Shown piece by piece: positions 1 through 10,309 of a stretch of 64,000 nucleotides of DNA (its first letter is position 1; each line of letters starts with the position of its first letter). Where the stretch lies: NCBI RefSeq assembly GCF_000340215.1, contig NW_006921536.1, positions 5,656,283 through 5,720,282 on the forward strand. Direction: 5' to 3'. Under the pieces are notes generated by a model. The model ran no database searches. It was not told where the DNA came from and saw only the letters and a list, made by a program, of their open reading frames with translations. Origin of the DNA: Pseudocercospora fijiensis CIRAD86 (taxonomy: Eukaryota; Ascomycota; Dothideomycetes; Mycosphaerellales; Mycosphaerellaceae). The translations under genes and the position numbers were made by a program.

Positions 1-511
1 GGCAAGTAATATAGTTGCGGAAGTTCTTCTTGCCTCTAATAATAACAATCTAACCCTTAGCCTCTATCTAAAGGAGCTTGCTATAGTAAATATAACTATA
101 GCGTAGGTGCTACTTATCTATAGTGCCTGCCGGTACCCCCTTCTTCGATAGAAGCGCAATAGCCTATTATCTAGAGGTAGGTATAAGTAGGAAGGGGAGG
201 CTATCCTTGCGGTAGGTTTAAGCGATAGTAACCTTATTGTTATTAGTATCGTATATAAAGAGAATCCGCTTATTATTGCGGTAGAAGCAGCCTTTATTAG
301 CAAGCTTCTCGGTAGATAGGAGGTTAGCTATAAGACCTAGAATGTATAGTGTCTTAGATAGCCGCAGTATGCTAATAGTACTATACTTATTAACTACCTT
401 AGTAATAGTAATGCCGATAAGTATAGCGTGCTTAGTATTACTACTAAAGCGTATAGGAATATTGCAGCCTTCGTATTTAACTAGAAGCGAGGCATTATTA
501 ACTATATATAT

Positions 512-538
512 GCTAGTACCTAAGTCTACGACCTAGTT
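512..538 (-). other. Copia protease active-site motif, decayed
   Basis: It reads N-stop-V-V-D-L-G-T-S. The stop replaces Trp (TGG to TAG), and Leu and Thr replace the Ser and Ala of the usual DSGAS. The catalytic Asp codon is at 524-526. Confidence 0.7.
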
Positions 539-832
539 AGTAGTATATATAGTAGCGGTTAGTACTATAGAGGCCTAATCGCTAACCGTAATAGTAGTAT
601 TAAAAGACTATTAGTAACTACTCGAGGGCGGTGCTATATCCGTACGAGAATCGTTATAGAATAAGGGCGGTGTCTTATTAGTATACAAACCCTATAAAGC
701 CGGAGTAGGCGGAGCTAGTAGTAGTAGTAGTTGCTATTACTAAGCAGTTAGTATACGCTGCTACTTCTTCTTAGCCTTCTACTATTTACGTCGTAGTCGG
801 TCTTCCTTTTTTAAATAAGGGCACTTATTATA

Positions 833-871
833 GTAGCGGTTAGAGGGATATAACCCCTAATAATAGGCACA
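833..871 (-). other. Gag zinc knuckle (CCHC), RIP-decayed
   Basis: Pattern C-x2-C-x4-H-x4-C is recognisable, with the second Cys, the His and the last Cys replaced by Tyr (TGY to TAY, CAY to TAY). It marks the nucleocapsid end of the Copia-like Gag. Confidence 0.7.
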
Positions 872-2056
872 TTTCTTACGGTTAGATTAATAACTATTCT
901 AGTTGTTTCTACCGCGGCCTCGACCGTTGTTATTATTATTGTTTCCGCGGCTACTACGACCGCTACGGTTCGAGTTACCTCGACTATTGCTATTACTATT
1001 GCCTTGTTAGCGCTAGAGACCGAAGAAGCTATTATATTAGGCCTAGTTTAATTAAGCTATATTCTTATTAAGCAACGCGCTAATAATATTGTTAAGGGTG
1101 CTATTATTAATAGTGTATTCCGAGGCGCGCATCTGCTTACGGCGTATCTATACGAATGCCTCGTAGAATAGTGCGATTTGTATAATAAATATATAGATAG
1201 CCTAATATTAGCTAATAGCTAATTTAGTATCCTTTAAGGCACCGAGCTTCTTCTTGTATTCGTTATAGAACTTCTTAACGTCCTTGCTATCGTAGCGAAG
1301 AGTAATATAGTCCTAGAAGAGTATGAATTTAGTAGACCTACCTTTACTAGTATACTTCTTTTTAAGGAAGTCCTATACTTCCTAGAATATAGATAGACTA
1401 AGCAGTAATTGTTAAATATTACTAACACAATTAGCAAAGATCTAGGTACGCGCTGTTTAATCTTTAGAGTCCTATTCATCTTAACAGTCTTTAAATTCTT
1501 TAGAAGTCTTAATAGAGGTCTTAGTAAGAGGTCGCGGGTAGGTGCCTTATATATAGCGCTAGACCGACATACCTTTAAGGGCGCCTTTAGCGGCATATAA
1601 CTATAATAGATAGTTCTCTTTGTTCTTAAGCTTAGGGATGTTACTTATATAGGCGCCTATAGCGCTAGTCGATAGTACTATTATAGATAGCGATAGCGAT
1701 AGTATAGAAGAGACTATAGACTTGTCTTAAGAGGTCGCCGATAGGCGCGCCTATATTCTAGTATAGCGGATAGCTAACACTAATATTATACCGACTCGAG
1801 TCGGACTAGTACCTACTAGAACCCTCGAGGGCGATTATAAGGGTAGCGGCGATAATATTAGTATTAGCGCAATTTTTAGTAACGAGCGCTAGCTACGTAG
1901 CAGTCGGAGTAACTATTAGAATACGTAGTAAACGTATTATATGCGTTAGAAACGCAGGGGGCTTATAACTACTTAATGTAAACTATAATGTATTTAGAAG
2001 AAGGGCTAATTATAGAAAGCCTAAAGATGAAGTGTGCACAGTTGCAGCCTTAGGCA

Positions 2057-2335
2057 TCATGTACGTAATAGCCTACACACACACTCTTCAAGTAGTTCTA
2101 GATGAGTTTGGAACCGAGAATCGTGTTTCGGAAGGTGCGACACACGCGTTAGAGAATGAATTGCGGCTTTGATTCCCTCGACGGCATCGCATTGGGGTTC
2201 CCGTGCCCTGCTGCCAGTGTTGACAAGAAGAATGATCTCCTCGAGTAGTTCTTGTATCGCAAACACTCGAGAGGCTGCTGATGCCTGATTTCTCTGTGGC
2301 AAAGCGTCAGCACTGCGCTGCAGTCGCTCAAGCAT
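2057..2335 (-). pseudogene. Broken F-box-like gene, paralogue of the 2623 gene
   Basis: The minus-strand reading contains S-R-V-F-A-I-Q-E-L-L-E-E-I-I-L, closely like G-R-V-F-G-I-P-E-L-L-Q-D-I-L of the neighbouring gene at 2623. About 25 codons later the matching block R-V-C-R-T-F-R-N-T-I-L (compare R-V-N-C-T-F-R-N-T-I in the neighbour) is in a different frame, so a frameshift separates the two conserved blocks. A TAG follows soon after in that frame and the sequence then passes into the RIP-mutated Copia element. I read it as a truncated, frameshifted copy lying head to head with its intact relative. The first Met is at 2335, but an upstream exon is possible. A short expressed 92-residue protein cannot be excluded. 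Confidence 0.6.
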
Positions 2336-2622
2336 ATGATAGATAGAGCGTACCTGTGGTAACTTTCAGGAGGCTAGTAGTGCGAAGTGGAGGCTTTTGA
2401 TAGTCTCGAAGGCAGCATATTGCAAGAAAGAAGGTTTGACTTCCATGTTAGCCAGGTGCTGACCTCGAACTTGAGCTTAGTGCTATCACATGCAAAAGGC
2501 GGGTGTTGCCGACGCACGTGCATTAGTGTCCGCTTCGAAGCTTGGACTCACCTTTTCAATTGGTAGACATCTTAAAACTCGACCTCGACACTTCCGAAGT
2601 CTGCTCATTAACACAATGAACA

Positions 2623-3504
2623 ATGCCACGCAAGCATACGAAGTCCAAGCAGAAAAAGTCAGCCCGACAAGTCGCTGCTGCACCACCACAAGCATCTGGC
2701 CAAGGCGCGGTCGGCAGGGTTTTTGGCATTCCCGAGCTTCTCCAAGATATCCTCGTTCAACGCGCAGCTACAGATGTCGGCCAGTCGCATGCAGCTTTGC
2801 CAGTCAAGGCTCTCTTCGTCTGGCAGCGAGTGAACTGCACATTCCGCAACACCATCCGAGAATCGCCAAAGCTGCGCCAGTACATGTTGCTTGCGCCTCT
2901 CGACAGCGACATCTCACGTGAAGTCGGACCCCGCAAGCTTGGAAACTTGCAAGCTCTCCGATGTGCATTTGGCGATTATGATTCCGACCAGCGCGGGTGG
3001 TGCAAGCTGCTTCCACCGGGTGTGCTCAAGAAGGCGGCGTACGACATGCCAACCATTAATCTCGGCTCGCGAAATACGAAAAAGCTCCCATGGAAACAAG
3101 CCCGTCTTTCTAAGGCCTTCCATTTTGTAAATGCCAGCTGGCGTGACATCAAGTTGCGGGTATCACGCAGAGGGCTTCGGATTCGGCAATGGGTAACAGA
3201 CGATCTTCGGAGTTGCGTCTGGCCGGCAGAGTGGGAGGCGGCCTTCGGCTACGTCTGCGATTTTGTCATCAAACACGATATGAAACTGGGGGACTTCGTC
3301 AAGGCCGTTTCGCAGGTGCGTTCGCGGAACTACGAAACTCATATGGCCAGGTGTCTTTGGTTTGTCTGCGATTCTCGTCCATCAGGTCGTCGCGTCACTA
3401 CACTGCGGCAAAGAAGCCATCGTAATGGAATACCCGCGAGGCTCCCCGATCAGAGAATTGCCAAGTTTGTGGAGGTCATCGAAATCGGTAGCCAGCCAAC
3501 TTGA
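2623..3504 (+). CDS. F-box-like domain protein (293 aa)
   Basis: Single-exon gene. It has a basic, Lys-rich start (residues 2-15) and a short low-complexity Ala/Pro/Gln stretch. From about residue 32 there is an F-box-like block (G-R-V-F-G-I-P-E-L-L-Q-D-I-L) with a second conserved part at 66-86 (L-F-V-W-Q-R-V-N-C-T-F-R-N-T-I). This layout is common in expanded families of Dothideomycetes. F-box proteins usually link substrates to the Skp1-Cullin ubiquitin ligase. The rest (about 95-293) has no motif I recognise. An out-of-frame ATG at 2616 lies just upstream and could act as a small upstream reading frame; the 2623 ATG gives the conserved N-terminus. Codon use is ordinary with no RIP damage. 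Confidence 0.75.
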   Translation: MPRKHTKSKQKKSARQVAAAPPQASGQGAVGRVFGIPELLQDILVQRAATDVGQSHAALPVKALFVWQRVNCTFRNTIRESPKLRQYMLLAPLDSDISREVGPRKLGNLQALRCAFGDYDSDQRGWCKLLPPGVLKKAAYDMPTINLGSRNTKKLPWKQARLSKAFHFVNASWRDIKLRVSRRGLRIRQWVTDDLRSCVWPAEWEAAFGYVCDFVIKHDMKLGDFVKAVSQVRSRNYETHMARCLWFVCDSRPSGRRVTTLRQRSHRNGIPARLPDQRIAKFVEVIEIGSQPT

Positions 3505-4706
3505 CTTACGAAGTTATCACAGGAGCAAGTTGCGACTCCGATCGAGATATGGCACAGCAGGGTGAACGAGCTCTCAGAATCTGACGACTTTGGCGTAAGG
3601 AAAGAGCTCTCGTGCATCAGAGGATCGATGATTACTGCGCTTGAAAGCACAACTATCGTCAGTGCTTAATCCTGAATGCTCTCAAGGATATTGGGTCAGC
3701 ACGCGACCATCCAAGTCAGGGCGAGCAAGACATACTAGGCAGAGGACCAAACTCCAGAGAGGTGTTTCAATTGTCATCAGCTCCATAGATCTGGTATGAT
3801 TCGGAAAGATGGTCCGCAATATGGCTTTCGCAGGTTTACAATCTCCACCGATTAGCTGAGAGGGAAGGAGTCGGGACCCTGTATCAGGCGTTCAAGTGTT
3901 CGAGGTGCATGGGGGTTGAATGGACCCAAAGGTGGACGAGCCAATTTGAATTTGTCTCTCTCAGAACCGCACTGCATTAACATGAGCCAGATTATTCGCG
4001 TCATTCCCTCTCTTACTCTCAGTGTAATCATCATATCATGAACTTCAAGAAAGCAAAGACTTGGGGCGCTGAACCACAGCCAGTAGCAGTAGGAATTCTA
4101 GCATCGAAGCTCACGAGCGGCGTCCTGCTCTCTTCATTGTCATCGCAGATATGACACCGTGCAGAGATCATGAATGCACCATCGAGGACAATCTTCCTCC
4201 AGATCACCTGAAACATAACGTGTCCAGTCCTGACGTCTGTCGGTTCCCGGAGACAGGAAGAAGGATGCTTTCAATCCACATTCCAAGTCCTTGCTTGCCC
4301 AGACCCTTTCGGCTTTCTTCTTGCTCTGAGGATGATGGATTGGAGGAGCTGATCGCGTTTGAGACTTAGAGAAGAGCTGGACCTTCTTGTCCGGCGGGAA
4401 ACCTGGAGCATGTTAAGCGAATCGCGGACCAGACGGAGTATCAAAGCTCAAGCATACCGCCCGACTTGTCACTTGGCCTGTATGACCTGCGGCCGATTGC
4501 CATTTGAGAGCGAGGAATCCACGTACGAAAGTTGGAGGTACCTGGAGCAGGTTTATCTTTGAGTAGACGGGCCAAGCTATACAAGCCTCATTGGGATGCT
4601 CCTCTTGGCAATTCAAGCCTTCGGTGGAGGTTGTGAGGGGGATGAAGAAGGAGAAATGGGGATTGATTGCTATGTCCAAGTTTTAGATGGAGGTACGTAC
4701 TGCTAT
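3505..4706. other. Intergenic region with no convincing gene
   Basis: Composition is ordinary (not RIP-mutated). Only short open stretches of up to about 90 codons occur, on both strands, without recognisable motifs, Kozak-type starts or splice structure. It may hold the 3' ends of the converging F-box-like and AMP-binding genes. Confidence 0.5.
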
Positions 4707-6451
4707 TCATCCATATACAATGCAACCATCCTCGCGCATTTTCATCTGTACATCAAGCTTCACCTCCCCTCCGGCGACAGCCGGGCCCATGACGACCAGG
4801 TTGCCACTTGGCTCGGGAGAGCTGAGAGCTTTCTCGTCGGGATTGAGGTACTTGATTTCGACACTGCCGAGCGGGACACCGAAGTGGCTGGGTTCGGTGC
4901 CATCCACTCGTCGATAGTCAAACACGTTCGTCTGCGCAATAGCGCCTGCAACTCTGGCGGTTGTAAGAGCGTAGATGATTCGGCTTCTGGTGAAGATGCG
5001 TAGATCGCTGAGCATGGTTGATGTGAGAGTAGGCGAGCCAGCGCCAAGACGGTCGGAGGTCAGGATGAGGCGAAGCTTGCCAGGCTCCGTGCTTCCTGAT
5101 TTTGGAGCGAGAAGCTTGAAGAGGATGCCATCGGTAGGCATGCGACCGGCGGCAACTGTCTGGTCTTGAGAGTACTTGCCGAAGCGCTGGAGGCCTGATG
5201 AGATGCCCGCGGTCTCTTCCTGGTGCAACTTGACCATGGTCTCGGCGGAAGCAATGATGACGGTAGGTGCAACGCCTCGTCTTGCGACCTGCAAGTCGAC
5301 GCCGGGTGCTGCAACAGATGTAATGGCTAGACTGCAATGCATGTAAAGTGCGGCAAGCGTCTGGCAGAGGACGTAGTTGTGTGTGAATGTGTCGGCGGGG
5401 AGGACCAGGTCGGCTGGAGACAGTCGCTGTCGCATCGGAATAGCTGTGACGAGGGCAGCGATGGCGGCGACCATGTTTGTCTGCGTGAATGGCACGATTT
5501 GAGGGAGGATGGCAGGATTCGAAGGCTGCCATACAGTGACAATGTCGCCAGGTGTGTCACCGGTATCATTGCTTGGAAGTTCTGTTGTGGCAGTAGCCTT
5601 GTTCTCTTCCACCACATCGTGCCAGACCGAGACCACCAATCGGCCAGCAGCTTCATCTGGCACGCCATTCCAGTCCATGTGTCTACTTGTCTTTTCCACG
5701 ACCCATGTCAGAAGCCGCAGATTCTTGCATGCCTGGGATAAGTCGTTGAGTGGCAGGTTGCCTGCTGCACAGACGAGGCCATCGGCACCAGTACCGCTGA
5801 GGAAGTGGTAGACCTTCGGGTGTGGGAGATTGTATGGGAGGAGTATTGGTGTGACACCGTAAAAGGTGGCAGCTATTACATCTTGTCAGCATGGCCCACT
5901 GCAACAGGATGGCTGGTCTTACCGAAAAGCGTCAAGAGGTACTCTACACTGTTGGGTAGGTAGATGGCCACTTTCTTGATACCTGCTTGCTTGAAGTGGT
6001 TTCCAATTGTGCTGATCTCCTTGCTCAAGTCATCAATGTCGTGGTCCACAAGCTCTTCTTTGCCGAATACGCTCAGTATCAATCCTTTCGGTATCTGCTT
6101 GCCGTCATCACCAGCTTTACCGCCCCTTTGCACCTCCCTCCATATATCTCGAATGTCTCCATCCTTTCCTGCCGCCCATTTTGGCGCCGATGGATCTTTT
6201 ACATTAAGCCCTGTTCGCAGAGGATATCCGTGTGGTACTTCTGGCGATCTGTAGATTGCGGACTCCCCCTTCTTTCTCACGGGACTCGCTATAGCTTGTC
6301 TGGCTAGCAAAAGCGGATGTGTGTCTGGTTCATGTGGGAAGACGACTGGATAGACTAGGTATGCTGCCAGAGCAAGTGCTAGAATGGTGGTTGTGATGCC
6401 CCAGTCGGCGAGGACATTTGAGATTGCTTGGTCGAGCGAGGCGAGAGACAT
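4707..6451 (-). CDS. Membrane-anchored AMP-binding-like protein (564 aa, one intron)
   Basis: Exon 1 is 6451-5923 and exon 2 is 5872-4707. The 50-bp intron 5922-5873 starts GTAAGA and ends TAG, and the join is in frame. Residues about 20-38 form one hydrophobic helix, so the protein is probably anchored in an internal membrane. The body resembles the large domain of adenylate-forming enzymes (acyl-CoA synthetase-like): blocks around 'VAIYLPNSVEYLLTLFAATF' at the exon junction, 'VPFTQTNMVAAIAAL' and a C-terminal 'GPAVAGGE'. The usual ATP-binding loop TSGTTGxPKG is absent (residues about 286-306 read W-Q-P-S-N-P-A-I-L-P-Q) and there is no obvious C-terminal lid domain. It may therefore be a non-catalytic relative (inference). 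A GTATAT donor near the end could add a short third exon, but the stop at 4707 directly follows the conserved C-terminal block. The gene is divergent to the Pom34-like gene. Confidence 0.8.
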
Positions 6452-6849
6452 GTTGGGATGTGTTGCTCACCAGGAGGAATATAGCACTATGGCATGGCAG
6501 TTAACACACAGAGCTTCCAACTTTCCGGGTACCACATCAGACATCAGCCAGATGCAGGTGGGGTCCGTGTGAAGCTTGGACCCTGCGGGGAGGAGTACGG
6601 AGGTGAGTTTTGGCATGAGAATCGGTATGATCCGCCGTAGAATTGCATCGTGCATAGCAACGGACCGCTGTCTTTGAAGTCACCTCACTACAAAGACAGA
6701 AACCTCACGCCTTTCCAAGGCATACACCCAGCAAATAGAATGCATTGAGGCGAGGCGAGGCGAGATCCCGGGACGTGCATACTAACACACACAGCAATTC
6801 TATCTCCGACAACGCGCGACCGGAAATACGACAGTACGCGACTCGAACA
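6452..6849. promoter_or_regulatory. Shared divergent promoter region
   Basis: About 400 bp separate the start codons of the AMP-binding-like gene (-) and the Pom34-like gene (+), so both promoters must lie here. No clear TATA box was picked out. A short direct repeat of 'gaggc' units lies at about 6748-6762. Confidence 0.5.
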
Positions 6850-7851
6850 ATGTCTTCAACAGCACTCGCGCCGACTTCACAGAGCATTTCGCAGACCGCA
6901 TCCGGGCAGAAGAGCTCATCGCCGCTCACTAGCACAATGTCGAGTCTACCAACATTGAACCTGACGCCAAAGAAGGAGGAGCATAAATCAAATCCAGAAA
7001 CACCAAAGCAGCAGACGGGACAATGGGTGCATCCGCGCATGGACGAAGTCATTCGCAGGCGCAATGCCACCAACTTCGACAGCAGTAACATGCAGAGCAT
7101 TCTGGTCAGCTCTGCATTCCTCGTCGTCTCCCTCTTCTTGCGCAGCGTACTTGGGTACACGTAAGTGTTCGTGTCTGCGCCATCTTAGACATTCTCTCAT
7201 TGATACCACAGCTTCCCCCTTTCCTGGCTGAGAGCAGTGCATCCATACCCTCTCTACGCGATCTGGCTGCTGCAGGCGGTCTTGGTGGCCAATATTGGAA
7301 TCGCTCTGCTGCCGTTATTCCGAAAACCCGACGCATGCGAAGATGTTCCTCTCACGCCCCAGCAACGACAGCTTCTCGGTCTTCCACCCATGTCTCGACC
7401 AGCGACGCCGCAAGAGAAGGAGCAATACGTCACCCCGCCACGCTTTTCAAACTCGACACCTCGAAGCTCGCCTGCTAGCAGCCTACGCGCCGAAGCATCG
7501 AGCTCTCCTCTAAGTGGTAGAAGCACGCCCCTCGACGGCTCCTTCAGATCTGGATCTGGTTCACCTTTCGCAAGTCAAACTCTACGGAGAGCAGAAAGCG
7601 GCAGTCCGCTGTCAGGTCCAGCTGCAGGCTTGAGAAGTGGTGCGGAAAGGAGGAGGTTAAGCTATACCGGCAATTCGGGAAGTCCGCTGGCCTTGGGCGC
7701 CTTCGATTCGTCTTCTTTCGGCTCTACGCCGTCAAAAGAGAAGAGAGCGAGCGTCGGACTGAACAATAAGTGGTTGTACGAAAAGGGAAGAGGAAGTCCT
7801 AGGGGCAGTCCGCGGTTGAGTGGGAGCTTTGGCGGAAGTGTTTTCTCATGA
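6850..7851 (+). CDS. Pom34-like nuclear pore membrane protein (316 aa, one intron)
   Basis: Exon 1 is 6850-7160 and exon 2 is 7212-7851. The 51-bp intron starts GTAAGT and ends CAG. The start ATG at 6850 is the first in the frame. Two hydrophobic segments lie at about residues 82-103 and 117-139. The stretch just after the second helix reads L-T-P-Q-Q-R-Q-L-L-G-L-P-P and then Q-Y-V-T-P-P-R-F, which are the hallmark blocks of the fungal nuclear pore complex component family (NPCC, yeast POM34). The N-terminus (1-60) and the C-terminal tail (about 170-316) are rich in Ser, Pro and Gly, with repeated 'GSP'/'SGSP' patterns. By family knowledge it would sit in the pore membrane ring and help anchor the nuclear pore. 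Confidence 0.88.
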
Positions 7852-8141
7852 GCTTGGATGTGGAAGGAGGGCGTTTGTGATACCCATACTCTGCGTAAGC
7901 GCGGCGCAGGTGGCGCTCGACCGCAACGTATGTATACATACCCAGATAAGACCACTAACGAATGCCATGACCAGAGTTGATGTGTTCCTGGCCATTTTGA
8001 CGTCTTCAAGGTCGCAATAGTGCAGCATCAAAGCGCCGAGTGCACCGCGGGATAAGTTTACACTCGGCATGAGTACCCGCATGACATTGGAAAGGGCGCA
8101 TACCATGCGACAGGAACCTTTCAACGTCGTGAGCGCATGCC
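7852..8141. other. Intergenic, 3' region of the Pom34-like gene
   Basis: No gene is supported on the plus strand. A long hydrophobic minus-strand frame crosses it (7846-8415), but it overlaps the plus-strand gene at 8142 and shows no family signature. Confidence 0.4.
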
Positions 8142-8768
8142 ATGTTGGAGCAGCATTCACAACATCTTCAAGGAGCCGTTGGACAGAAAAGCTTGGAAGC
8201 AGCCCCAACATCTTCACATCACGCTGCGCATGCAGGCAAAGACACCAAAATGCCAAGACAACACTCACGACCACTGCCACGACGACGTGCAAGCGTGCAG
8301 CTGAGTTATGAGGGGTGTCTCGAATTTCCGCAGTTTGTGGGCGACCTTTTGGCACAAGCTCCAGAAAGCCAGCAACGGGGCCGTAGCAGAACACGACACG
8401 CACACTCCCCTCCACCTCGAAGTCCGTCCGGCGAAGCTCAAGCAGCCATACGAAGAGTCCTCAACTATTTCTGGGTCTGCCAAGAAATGGGCTTCAGGAT
8501 TGCGACAATGGAGACAGTGGCAGTCGACCATGGAGATTTGAGTGAGGTGCAAGTCGGCATATTGGCTGGCCTTGTGGAGGTGTTTTACCAGAGACTGGTT
8601 GTCCAGCGGGACACGTCGACTCGGGACATGCGTCGCGCGTTTCGAAATCGTATGGCGCCGTTGATTGGAGAGTTTGGTCTGCACGCCGACTCAATCTTTT
8701 CGCGTCTGCAGGACTTGAGGATGCGCGCCTATGGCCGACGAAGATCGGAAGGCGTAGGTCGGGAGTGA
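8142..8768 (+). CDS. Hypothetical protein (up to 208 aa)
   Basis: I do not recognise this gene. The frame is open from 8142 to the TGA at 8766-8768. The first 100 residues are rich in His, Arg, Ser, Gln and Pro and look disordered; a start at the internal Met around 8250 is possible. The last 100 residues look folded and mostly helical, with a C-terminal basic Arg-rich tail. There is no signal peptide or membrane segment. It lies in the same orientation as the next gene, with about 260 bp between them. A minus-strand frame overlaps the first half and is a less likely alternative. Confidence 0.5.
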   Translation: MLEQHSQHLQGAVGQKSLEAAPTSSHHAAHAGKDTKMPRQHSRPLPRRRASVQLSYEGCLEFPQFVGDLLAQAPESQQRGRSRTRHAHSPPPRSPSGEAQAAIRRVLNYFWVCQEMGFRIATMETVAVDHGDLSEVQVGILAGLVEVFYQRLVVQRDTSTRDMRRAFRNRMAPLIGEFGLHADSIFSRLQDLRMRAYGRRRSEGVGRE

Positions 8769-9032
8769 GGGGGAGTGGAAGGGTGGTCATGTAATGGACT
8801 TGCCTTTTTCCGTTCGCCTTCTGTGCCTGGATTCTATCGCACTTTCCCACCTTCTAGAACGATTCTTGGCTTCTCCGACTCAGCCTCTTTGCTTCATGCA
8901 TTCTTCTTCTTGTATGCGCATGCTCATATTGCAGGCATCTCATCGTCGAGACAACAGATCATCCCACGCATCGATACATCGCCGGCAGACCTCAGCACGA
9001 CTATTCATTCCTACCCGCGACGCTACATCAAG

Positions 9033-9878
9033 ATGGCGTTGAATCTACTTTCGCAGCTCCTGCCGTACCAGCGAGCCTGCAGGCAACTTGGCGCCACTCG
9101 ACACGCGCTCAACTACGAAGGCACTCGTGAGGTTTTGCGGCGCTTGGAAGACCATTTTCTAGGCGGAGGATTCAGTTGGCCTCCGAAACCCGAACCGACG
9201 GAAGAGCAGCGCTTGCAAGCCATAAAACAATTTCTCTCGTCATGCTAGAATTTTCACGAGACTGGAATATCAGACAGCCGTGAGGAACCGCTATTGTCCC
9301 ATCCCCCGACTGAGCGGCAAGAAGTATGTCTGTTTCTAATGGTGCGTCTGCACCATGCATCAGGCCCCAGCTACTACCCCACGCCAGCATTGGTGCGAGG
9401 GATCCGGCGCTGTGGCATGTGCGTACCAGAGATCTTGTGGTATCTGGACGGCAAGTGGAACGAGGGCCAGGCTGCGCGTCGTCGCAAGCGCGAAGATCTA
9501 AAACACCTGATTTCAAAACTCTGGCGTTCTTGTATGAGTGAGCCAGCGGATATGACCGAGGCTCTTGTGTCCAGGTGGTCGGATCAATACCAAGCGCGAG
9601 CTTTACTCGCGTGCATTGAGGCGGTCCAACGGGATGGACCTGATCACATGCCAGCCTTCCAAGTGGTCATACGGACGACAACCCTAAGGCCCTGGATGAC
9701 TATGGAAGAGCTTCGGGCACAATTGGAATCGGAGTGGCACAGGAGCCCAACTCTAGTTCGTGAGCATGAAGAGAGGATTCGTGAGACACAAAGAGTCATC
9801 AATACCCGATACAGTCAGTATGTCGCCGGATTGCTTGATGAAGCAAGCGATGGAGATGATGAAGAGATCTTTGAATGA
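9033..9878 (+). pseudogene. Unknown gene interrupted by one in-frame TAG
   Basis: The ATG at 9033 sits in a good context (ATCAAGATGG). The frame runs 71 codons to a TAG at 9246-9248, then continues in the same frame with no further stop to the TGA at 9876-9878, giving 281 codon positions in all. Both halves have ordinary, protein-like composition: an acidic/helical stretch E-E-Q-R-L-Q-A-I-K-Q-F-L before the stop, and helical Arg/Glu-rich segments plus an acidic D-G-D-D-E-E tail after it. The possible splice sites around the stop are weak (a GTGAGG at 9127 would remove a coding-looking stretch). It could be a recent nonsense mutation, two separate genes, a missed intron, or a read-through product. 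No family is recognised. Confidence 0.5.
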
Positions 9879-10309
9879 TGACTGAATCACTGGTTTGGAC
9901 CTCTCTGCATTGAAGAATCAGCGTATGAGCCGACAGATGATGGTCTCAAGGGTATCCAAGGGTGTGGGCTTGGTTGGAGAAGGAGAAGCTCTCGCTGCTG
10001 GATGACCAGTCGAAAATTCTGAAGGTAGCATATTGCACTCTCTTGTGGGATGGAGATAGTTCTTTCGTTAGGCCGCGGAGATTTGAAAGGTTGTTCATTG
10101 AGTAGCAAGTACTGCTCTTCCTCGCGGCTGCGAAGTTCTGCATTGTCACGTGAAATCGTGCACTAGCGCGTCAAGCGGAGACGGAATGTGCCTGACTTGT
10201 TGTGAAACGTCTTGACCGCACCTCTTTTCCAACAACTTTTCTCATATTTCCTGCCACAAGGAGCTCTCAGTTGCGAGGTTGAAGCGCAATAAATCCCCAG
10301 CTTCGAGCC
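9879..10309. other. Intergenic, upstream of F-box gene
   Basis: No gene is supported here. It holds the presumed promoter of the F-box gene at 10310. No clear core elements were identified. Confidence 0.4.

Larger units (their letters stand above)
1..2030 (-). mobile_element. Copia-like LTR retrotransposon, RIP-mutated, gag to pre-integrase part
   Basis: The minus strand reads gag then protease of a Ty1/Copia-type element, running off the left window edge. A CCHC zinc knuckle lies at 833-871 (C-AY-Y, then G-L-Y-PSNR-Y), where the second and last Cys and the His now read Tyr as expected from RIP. The protease motif lies at 512-538 and reads N-stop-VVDLGTS, a decayed form of the Copia 'WxxDSGAS' motif. 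A short open stretch at 118-303 fits the following gag-pre-integrase region. Many TAG/TAA codons interrupt the frame. CA and TG are almost absent, and ordinary composition returns at about 2030. No LTR of this element is in view. Assignment to Copia rests on gene order and the protease motif; the exact right edge is uncertain. Confidence 0.75.

Noticed and set aside
4413..4679. Possible third exon of the AMP-binding-like gene
   Set aside because: The conserved C-terminal block ends right before the stop at 4707. A GTATAT donor is possible but unproven.
4918..5532. Minus-strand frame of 204 codons rich in Arg, His and Ser
   Set aside because: Lies within exon 2 of the AMP-binding-like gene in another frame.
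7846..8415. Hydrophobic minus-strand frame of 189 codons
   Set aside because: Overlaps the plus-strand gene at 8142, shows no family motif, and its scattered hydrophobic runs look like the reverse of His/Arg/Gln-rich coding sequence.
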